NCBI RefSeq assembly: GCF_037572775.1
Contig: NZ_JBBHKA010000001.1
Coordinates: 1,922,001 to 1,986,000, forward strand
Length of the DNA stretch: 64,000 nt
Source: Ramlibacter sp. PS4R-6
Lineage (GTDB): Bacteria; Pseudomonadota; Gammaproteobacteria; Burkholderiales; Burkholderiaceae_C
Direction of reading: 5' to 3'
The notes beneath the pieces were generated by a model. It was not told the origin of the DNA. It did no database searches and saw nothing but the letters and a program-made list of their open reading frames with translations. Positions 58,984 to 64,000 of the stretch are shown piece by piece. A program made the position numbers and the translations under genes. Within the stretch, counting starts at the first letter, position 1; the number at the start of each line of letters is the position of its first letter.

Positions 58984-59262
58984 TCAGCAGCGCTCGAGGT
59001 GCGGCTCTTCCAGCCGCACCGCGATGCCGGTCACGCCGTCGCGGTGGTCCATGCGCACGACCTTGCCGTGCGAGCGGAACGTGAAACCCTCGCCGGGCAC
59101 GTCCATCTCCAGGAAGATCATCGGCTCCTCGGGGGGCTGGCCGCGGATCTCCAGGTAGAGCCCGGACGGGCTCACGTTGCGGGCGACGCCTTCCGAGCCG
59201 TCGCCCAGGCGGATCGGCAGCTCGACGCTCTGGCGCGGGTCGTGGCGGTTCTCGGTGAACAT
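58984..59262 (-). CDS. PilZ-domain protein
   Basis: A 92-residue single PilZ domain. The cyclic-di-GMP-binding motifs are RHDPR near the N terminus and NVSPSGLYLEI (D/N-x-S-x-x-G). It probably binds cyclic-di-GMP and acts on an unknown partner. It converges on polA. Confidence 0.87.
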   Translation of the reverse strand: MFTENRHDPRQSVELPIRLGDGSEGVARNVSPSGLYLEIRGQPPEEPMIFLEMDVPGEGFTFRSHGKVVRMDHRDGVTGIAVRLEEPHLERC

Positions 59263-59332
59263 GGCGCGAGTGTGCGTCGCATGTGAAAGCGGCGGAACCG
59301 GGCGATCACCGCCTTGCGGCGTAGGACGATGC

Positions 59333-59641
59333 CTATCCGCAGCGGACGGCCACGACCTTTCCGGACGCATCGACGTCGATCGACAGCCGCCGCGCATCGA
59401 ACTCCATCGTGACGACTTGCCCCGGGTGCAGCGGGCGCACGCGCTCGGCACGGGCGCGGCTGCGCGCCTGCTCGCCCAGCGGGTTGTTGTACGGCTGCCC
59501 GACGGCGAATTGCGCGGCCTGGGCGTCGCATTCGCCGGGTGCGAACACCGGTGGCGGCGGTGCTTCGGGCACGTCCGGCGGTGGCACGGTGCAGCCGGCA
59601 ACGAGGGCGAGGGCGGCGGGGGCCAGGCAGGCGAATTTCAT
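59333..59641 (-). CDS. Peptidase inhibitor I78-family lipoprotein
   Basis: A 102-residue lipoprotein with the lipobox LVAGC and a Pro-rich spacer. The I78 domain follows: CDAQAAQFAVGQPYNN, RVRPLHPGQVVTMEFDARRLSIDVD and the terminal VRCG with its Cys. I78 proteins inhibit serine peptidases. ATG 59641 gives a compact signal peptide; ATG 59650 would add three residues. Confidence 0.83.
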   Translation of the reverse strand: MKFACLAPAALALVAGCTVPPPDVPEAPPPPVFAPGECDAQAAQFAVGQPYNNPLGEQARSRARAERVRPLHPGQVVTMEFDARRLSIDVDASGKVVAVRCG

Positions 59642-59761
59642 CGGCGCCATTGTGCCGCGCTTGGGGAATTGCCTTGGCGGCCGTTAAGCATTTCACCTAC
59701 CGCGCCCGTGCGCCCCCCGCCCAGAATCACTGCAACACACAAGCACACCAGAGGAGTCGCC

Positions 59762-59890
59762 ATGAACGCCATCACCCGCACGCTGGTCAAGAACCTCGTC
59801 GTCGCCGCCACGCTGGGCCTGGCCGCGCTGGCCACCTGGGCCGTGACCGAGTCGCAGGCGCCGGCCATCGAAACCTCGGCGCAACGCTGA
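59762..59890 (+). CDS. Small exported or membrane peptide
   Basis: A 42-residue product with one hydrophobic segment (LVVAATLGLAALATWAV). A strong GAGGAG site lies 6 bases before ATG 59762. No known domain; it could be a single-pass membrane microprotein or a secreted peptide after signal cleavage. Confidence 0.6.
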   Translation: MNAITRTLVKNLVVAATLGLAALATWAVTESQAPAIETSAQR

Positions 59891-59960
59891 CCCCGCGCGC
59901 CCGTCGGGGCGCGGTTGCTAAGATCGCCGCCAGGAGGCTGCGGGGGAGTGCCCGCCTGGC

Positions 59961-60767
59961 ATGACATTCATCTGGATCGTGATCGCGACCCTCGCGGCGG
60001 GGATCGGCAGCGTGTGGCTGGCCGCGGGCCTCGCGCGCATCGGCATGATGGCCGCCGATGACGGGCGCGCCACCTACGTCGGGCCTCACCACCTCCTCAG
60101 CCTCGCGGCGGGCGCGCTGCTCGCCACCGCGTTCATGCAGTTGCTGCCCGAGGCCTTCGAAAGCAATGCCCGCGCGCACGCGCTGTTCACCACGCTGCTG
60201 GTGGGCCTCGTCTTCTTCTTCCTGCTGGACAAGGCGGAGCTGTGGCACCACGGCCATGAGCACCACCACGAGCATGGCGAACACGACCATCACCACCACC
60301 ATGACCACGACGAGCCGCGTTCGGGGGCATGGGCCGTGCTCACGGGCGACAGCCTGCACTGCTTCGGCGACGGCGTGATGATCGCGTCGGCTTTCGTCGC
60401 GCATCCGCGGCTGGGGTGGGCGGCGGCGCTCGCGGTGCTGGCGCACGAAGTGCCGCACCACATCGGCGACCTGGCGGTGGTGCGCATGACCAGCGCGAGC
60501 CGCCGCGTCGCGCTGGTGAAGGTGTCGCTCGCGGGCGCCGTGACGGTGCTCGGCGGCGTGGCCGGCTACCTGGTGCTGGACCACGTGCGCGGCGCGCTGC
60601 CTTACTTCCTGGTGGTCGCCAGCAGCAGCTTCATCTACGTCGCGCTGGCGGACCTGATCCCGCAGCTGCAGCGGCGCCTGTCCTCACGCGAGACGATCGT
60701 GCAGGTCGCCTGGCTGCTGGTGGGCATCGCGATGGTCACCCTCGCGAGCCAAATCGCGCATCAATAG
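59961..60767 (+). CDS. ZIP-family metal transporter
   Basis: A 268-residue inner-membrane transporter with eight hydrophobic segments. A cytoplasmic His-rich loop (about residues 95-116) follows helix 3. The metal path motifs are HCFGDGVMIASAF in helix 4 and AHEVPHHIGDL in helix 5, both typical of ZIP proteins importing zinc or iron. It converges on the WXXGXW gene with a 7-base overlap. Confidence 0.92.
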   Translation: MTFIWIVIATLAAGIGSVWLAAGLARIGMMAADDGRATYVGPHHLLSLAAGALLATAFMQLLPEAFESNARAHALFTTLLVGLVFFFLLDKAELWHHGHEHHHEHGEHDHHHHHDHDEPRSGAWAVLTGDSLHCFGDGVMIASAFVAHPRLGWAAALAVLAHEVPHHIGDLAVVRMTSASRRVALVKVSLAGAVTVLGGVAGYLVLDHVRGALPYFLVVASSSFIYVALADLIPQLQRRLSSRETIVQVAWLLVGIAMVTLASQIAHQ

Positions 60768-61078
60768 CGGTACGGGTTGTAGGGCGAGCGGTCGAAGCGG
60801 TCCGGCACGCCATCGCGGTCGCGGTCGCGGTACGCGTAGTGGCCGTGCGCGGGACGCCAGTGGCCCGGCACCCACACGTGGCCGTTGCCCTGCCATTCCC
60901 AATGGCCTTGCACCCAGGTGCGCTCGGCACGCACCGGTTGGTACACCACCACCGGCGCGGGCACCGCGTAGACCGGCATGCCGATCTGCACATCCACGGT
61001 GGTGCGCGCCGCGGCGGTGCCGGCGAATGCAGCCGCGGCGATAGCGGCGGCAGCGAAGGTGATGCTCTTCATTCCCAT
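60761..61078 (-). CDS. Exported WXXGXW-repeat protein
   Basis: A 105-residue protein with a signal peptide (FAAAAIAAAAFAGTAAA). The mature part has tandem WVQGHWEW and WVPGHW units, the BcpO-type WXXGXW repeats, and an Asp/Arg-rich tail with DRDRDGVPDRFDRSP. ATG 61078 has GGAGG 5 bases upstream. Probably an envelope protein of unknown role. Confidence 0.8.
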   Translation of the reverse strand: MGMKSITFAAAAIAAAAFAGTAAARTTVDVQIGMPVYAVPAPVVVYQPVRAERTWVQGHWEWQGNGHVWVPGHWRPAHGHYAYRDRDRDGVPDRFDRSPYNPYRY

Positions 61079-61219
61079 GTGAACCTCCATCGTTCGACGC
61101 CCCAAGGTTGAGCCGCGCGCGTGAACCGATCGTCGAAGGTTTGCGAACCGCAGGTGAAGTTGGTATCGCGATGCACGCGGCGCCACGGAACAGCAGTCCT
61201 ACACGCCCATCAAATTCGT

Positions 61220-61235
61220 CCGACAGGGGTGTCGG
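61220..61235. promoter_or_regulatory. Inverted repeat CCGACA-GGGG-TGTCGG upstream of Gly-rich gene
   Basis: Perfect 6-base arms with a 4-base spacer, 46 bases before the start at 61281. The overlapping CGTCCGACAG (61217-61226) also occurs at 62954-62963 before the second DUF4142 gene, so this may be part of a shared regulatory site. Confidence 0.35.
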
Positions 61236-61280
61236 TGGCGCAGGCATAACGTGATGGCCCCATCTCAAAGGAGCAGACGC

Positions 61281-62243
61281 ATGGCATCACGTGACTTCGA
61301 GGACAGCAACCGCAACCCCGGGCAACCGGCCTCGTCGGGCAGCGGTGCGCAACAGGAACGCGGGCAAGGCTGGGGCGGCGAGACGCGCGGCAGCTGGGGC
61401 GGCACGCAGGGCTCGCAGCAATCGCCGGGCTCGCAGCAGTCGCAGGGCACGCAGGGCGCGCAGGACCCGTACGGCAGCCACCGCGGCTATTCCACGCAAC
61501 ACGACAGCCACGGCTACGGGCGCGGCACCGGCGGTTCGGACTGGGGACAGGGCCAGAACCCGTCGCGCGGCAGCGAGTACGGCGGCTACGGCGGCGAGTT
61601 CGGCGGCCAGGGCGGCTATGGCCGCAACGCGGGCGGCATGCAGTCGTCCGGCTTCGGCGGGCAGGGTTACGGCGGGCAGGGCTATGGCGGCGGCCAGGGT
61701 TCATGGGGCGGCCAGGCCGGCGGCGGCGACTGGGGTACCTACGAACAGGCCAACTACGGCCAGCGCGGCGGCGGTTACGGCTACGGCTCGCAAGGCAGCT
61801 TCAGCGGGCAGGGCCAGCATGCGCAGGGCACGTACGGGCAGGCCAGCTACGGGCAGGGCGGATACGGCTCGCAGGGCTACGGCCAGCAAGGCGGCGGCTA
61901 CGGCAGCAGCCAGCACTACGGCGGCCAGGGCGGCTACGGCCAGCAGGGCAGCTACGGCCAGCAAGGGCACGGCAGCGGCCAGCACATGGGCGACCACCAC
62001 GACCACGACTACCGGCAGTGGCGCGACGAGCAGATGCGCAAGCTGGACAACGACTACCACTCGTGGCGCCAGGACCGGTACCGCAAGTTCGCCGAGGAGT
62101 TCAACACCTGGCGCGAGTCGCGCAGCGGCGGCCAGGGCCAGAACACGACGGCTTCCACGACGGGCTCCGGCACCTCTGGCGGCACCAGCGACACCGGTGG
62201 CACGCAGGGCTCCGGCGGCTCGACGACCAACCGCACGAAGTAG
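61281..62243 (+). CDS. Low-complexity Gly/Gln/Tyr/Ser-rich protein with conserved WR-rich tail
   Basis: A 320-residue protein. Residues 1-235 are dominated by Gly, Gln, Tyr and Ser with many GYG, GQGGYG and SYGQ units, like the prion-like domains of phase-separating RNA-binding proteins. A His/Asp patch is followed at about 237-280 by an ordered amphipathic block (YRQWRDEQMRKLDNDYHSW and FAEEFNTWRESR). The end is Ser/Thr/Gly-rich. No signal peptide. ATG 61281 has AAGGAG 7 bases upstream. Related proteins are predicted in stress operons; function unknown. Confidence 0.75.
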   Translation: MASRDFEDSNRNPGQPASSGSGAQQERGQGWGGETRGSWGGTQGSQQSPGSQQSQGTQGAQDPYGSHRGYSTQHDSHGYGRGTGGSDWGQGQNPSRGSEYGGYGGEFGGQGGYGRNAGGMQSSGFGGQGYGGQGYGGGQGSWGGQAGGGDWGTYEQANYGQRGGGYGYGSQGSFSGQGQHAQGTYGQASYGQGGYGSQGYGQQGGGYGSSQHYGGQGGYGQQGSYGQQGHGSGQHMGDHHDHDYRQWRDEQMRKLDNDYHSWRQDRYRKFAEEFNTWRESRSGGQGQNTTASTTGSGTSGGTSDTGGTQGSGGSTTNRTK

Positions 62244-62247
62244 CCCC

Positions 62248-62916
62248 ATGAAGACGACAACCCTTCGCGCGCTGCCCCTGGTGGCGGCGCTCGCACTCTC
62301 ATCCGGCTGGGCCTTCGGCCAGGCGGCCGCCACCGGCACGGGCTCTTCGATGACCGGCGGGCGCGCCGCGCCGGCGGCCCAGCCGGGCGCCGGCACGCGC
62401 AACGCCGAAACGCGCAAGGACGACCAGCTCGCGCGCGGCGACCGCAAGTTCATCCAGGACGTCGCGGGCGGCGGCATGTTCGAGGTGCAGGCGGCGCAAC
62501 TCGCGGCATCGAAGGCGTCGAGTCCCGACGTCAAGACCTTCGCGAGCAAGCTCGCCGACGACCACCAGCAGGCCAACAACGAGCTGGTGCAAATGGCCAA
62601 CGCGAAGAAGGTGGAGCTCCCCGCCGCGCCGCCGCGCGCCAAGCGCAGCGCCATCGTGAAGCTGGGCAAGAAGAGCGGCGCCGCGTTCGACAAGGCCTTC
62701 ATCGCGGACGTGGGCATCAAGGACCACGAGAAGGACATCGCGAAGTTCGAGAAGGCCTCGAAGGACGTGAAGGATGCCCAGCTGAAGGCCTGGATCGACA
62801 AGACGCTGCCGCACCTGCGAGAACACCTCGCGATGGCGCAGAAGATCCAGGGCGGTGCGAAGGCCGACGGAGCGGCGATGGGGCACACAGCCACGGGGAA
62901 AAAGACCGGAGGCTGA
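62248..62916 (+). CDS. Exported DUF4142 protein, copy 1
   Basis: A 222-residue protein with a signal peptide (LPLVAALALSSGWAFGQ). The ferritin-like helical DUF4142 domain covers about residues 60-200: RKFIQDVAGGGMFEVQAAQL, FASKLADDHQQANNEL, GIKDHEKDIAKFE and TLPHLREHLAMA. It lies 4 bases after the Gly-rich gene, so they are co-transcribed. Role in envelope stress is often assumed but not proven. Confidence 0.85.
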   Translation: MKTTTLRALPLVAALALSSGWAFGQAAATGTGSSMTGGRAAPAAQPGAGTRNAETRKDDQLARGDRKFIQDVAGGGMFEVQAAQLAASKASSPDVKTFASKLADDHQQANNELVQMANAKKVELPAAPPRAKRSAIVKLGKKSGAAFDKAFIADVGIKDHEKDIAKFEKASKDVKDAQLKAWIDKTLPHLREHLAMAQKIQGGAKADGAAMGHTATGKKTGG

Positions 62917-63041
62917 GCACGCCCGCACGCGGTCCGACGCCGCCGTGAGGCGCCGTCCGACAGCGTGACTCAGGCGCACGGTGAAAAGATGAGGCTCGCG
63001 CGCGCAAGCTGTAGCGTGCGCCACCCGCGGGGGAATTTCAC

Positions 63042-63854
63042 ATGAAGCGCTGGAGTCTGGGCCTGGTCGGCACCTTGTGCGCGGGAATCGCCTGCGCCGC
63101 CGTCGAAAGCGAATCCCAGGCCCTGCAGGCGCCGCGCGCCCTCATGCCCGCCGCACCGGCGGCCAGCGCGCCCATCGCGCGCCCCGGCATGTTCGCCGCC
63201 GCTTCCGCCCCCTTCGTCAAGCGCCTGTCGCCCGAGCAGCGCGACGAGTGGCGCTTCCTGAAGGACGCCGCGGCCGGCGGGCGCTTCGAACTCGACGCGT
63301 CGAAACTGGCGCTGTCACGCTCGAGCGACGCGCGCGTGCGTTCGCTCGCCGCCACGCTCGTCAACCACCACAGCGGCACGCAGCCGCGCCTGCAGCAGAT
63401 GCTCAGCGCGCGCAGCATGGCGCCGCCGATGCTCTCCAACGACCAGCGCAAGGCGCTCAACCGCCTGGGCAAGCTGCAGGGCGCGAAATTCGACCGCGAG
63501 TGGATGGATGCGGTGGGCCTGCGGTCGCAGCAGGAAGGCGTGGTCGCTTACGAGCGGGCCGCGCAAGCCGCGCGCGACCCCGCGCTGCGCTCGTGGGTGG
63601 AGCAGGTGCTGCCCACGCTGCGCTGGCAGTTGCAGGCGGCGGAGCGCATCGTGAACGGAGGCACTAGGTACGCGCGCATCGCGCCGTCGCCGCAAGCCGT
63701 GATCAAGGCGCCCGAAGCCGCCACGCGCTACATGGGTGCGCCGCCGGCGACGCTGTCGAACACGGCGGGCGACCTGGGCGAGGGCAACATGTTGCTGGGC
63801 CCCGTGCGCCCGGTCGCCGTGAAGGTCACTGAGCCGGTGGCGAATATCCGGTGA
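63042..63854 (+). CDS. Exported DUF4142-like protein, copy 2
   Basis: A 270-residue divergent relative of the preceding gene. Signal peptide LGLVGTLCAGIACA, a Pro/Ala linker, then the DUF4142 helices (WRFLKDAAAGGRFELDASKLAL, LVNHHSGTQPRL, VLPTLRWQLQAAE) and a long C-terminal extension without known domain. The His/Asp pattern of copy 1 is partly lost. Overlaps the converging DUF4019 gene by 29 bases. Confidence 0.78.
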   Translation: MKRWSLGLVGTLCAGIACAAVESESQALQAPRALMPAAPAASAPIARPGMFAAASAPFVKRLSPEQRDEWRFLKDAAAGGRFELDASKLALSRSSDARVRSLAATLVNHHSGTQPRLQQMLSARSMAPPMLSNDQRKALNRLGKLQGAKFDREWMDAVGLRSQQEGVVAYERAAQAARDPALRSWVEQVLPTLRWQLQAAERIVNGGTRYARIAPSPQAVIKAPEAATRYMGAPPATLSNTAGDLGEGNMLLGPVRPVAVKVTEPVANIR

Positions 63855-64000
63855 CGCGCCACTTGCCGTCGCGGTCCAGCACCGTGGTGACGGCTTCGAT
63901 GCCCTCGCGCTTCTCGAACTTGCTCTGGAAGATCACGGTGACGTACTCGCCGTTGGGCTGGCCCGCGAGCGTGGTCTTGTAGGCGCTCTCGACGATCTTG
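63826..64000 (-). CDS. DUF4019-family protein (C-terminal part, cut by window end)
   Basis: The open frame on the minus strand ends at 63826 and continues beyond base 64000. The visible 57 residues include GEYVTVIFQSKFEKREGIEA and DRDGKWRVTGYSP, the typical C-terminal end of DUF4019 proteins, which are usually exported. Start and signal peptide are outside the window. Confidence 0.7.
   Translation of the reverse strand, partial: KIVESAYKTTLAGQPNGEYVTVIFQSKFEKREGIEAVTTVLDRDGKWRVTGYSPPAQ

Noticed and set aside
61500..62000. Repetitive DNA that could be taken for a tandem-repeat or CRISPR-like array
   Set aside because: The repeats are irregular GGC/CAG/TAC codons inside a single open reading frame with a ribosome-binding site; there are no fixed-length repeats and spacers.

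Overview
This window is GC-rich, densely packed bacterial chromosome of a type typical of Burkholderiales, most likely Comamonadaceae (Ramlibacter or Variovorax-like). This is inferred from three TctC/Bug-type periplasmic binding proteins, many CaiB/BaiF CoA-transferases, a BPSS1780-family membrane protein, a DUF2782-thrB-polA neighbourhood and the strong GC3 bias. No integrase, transposase, phage gene or CRISPR array is visible, and no gene-free stretch exceeds 300 bases.

Layout. 1-8.0 kb: 3' end of a RhlE-type RNA helicase, a Bcr/CflA drug exporter, a divergent nucleotidyltransferase/metallophosphoesterase pair, a GspB-like secreted protein, a 7TM protein with a degenerate GGDEF domain, nitrile hydratase alpha and beta, and a Bug protein. 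8.0-24.7 kb: a large catabolic locus. One divergent arm holds a CoA-transferase and a DUF2889 gene. The other holds a branched-chain-type ABC importer, a MaoC-like hydratase, an SDR, a 3-hydroxyisobutyrate-dehydrogenase-like enzyme, an SMP-30 lactonase and a Bug protein. A second operon holds a double-hotdog hydratase, two adjacent CoA-transferases, an isochorismatase-fold protein, a CitE-like lyase and a GntR regulator. Three promoters in this locus carry the same perfect palindrome AGAATGCATTCT over the -10 box. They therefore look like one regulon, most simply controlled by the GntR gene at its end.

24.7-36.7 kb: a second catabolic locus. A LysR-MFS pair is divergent from a tightly overlapping operon encoding an intradiol dioxygenase, a citryl-CoA-lyase-like protein, a CoA-transferase, an FMN reductase, a second branched-chain-type ABC importer (with a permease-ATPase fusion), a MetE-C-like protein and a Bug protein. 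The order suggests import of an aromatic or aromatic-derived acid, ring cleavage, CoA activation and C-C cleavage, but the substrate is unknown.

36.7-49 kb: a metallo-beta-lactamase-fold protein, an FKBP isomerase, an unusual GspE-like/adenylate-cyclase fusion, small proteins, tRNA-Lys(CTT) and tRNA-Ala(CGC), a GntR/EctD-like dioxygenase/Gfo-Idh operon divergent from an alpha/beta hydrolase, tandem S41 peptidase lipoproteins and GMP reductase. 49-64 kb: mostly housekeeping and envelope genes (UvrD-type helicase, CDF and ZIP metal transporters, FecR-domain protein, BPSS1780 protein, homoserine kinase, DNA polymerase I, PilZ protein, I78 inhibitor), then a small stress-like group (WXXGXW protein, Gly/Gln/Tyr-rich protein, two DUF4142 proteins) and a cut-off DUF4019 gene.

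The points most worth following are the shared AGAATGCATTCT regulon, the CoA-dependent ring-cleavage operon, the GspE-cyclase fusion, and REP-like hairpins that form the linker of the fused permease-ATPase.
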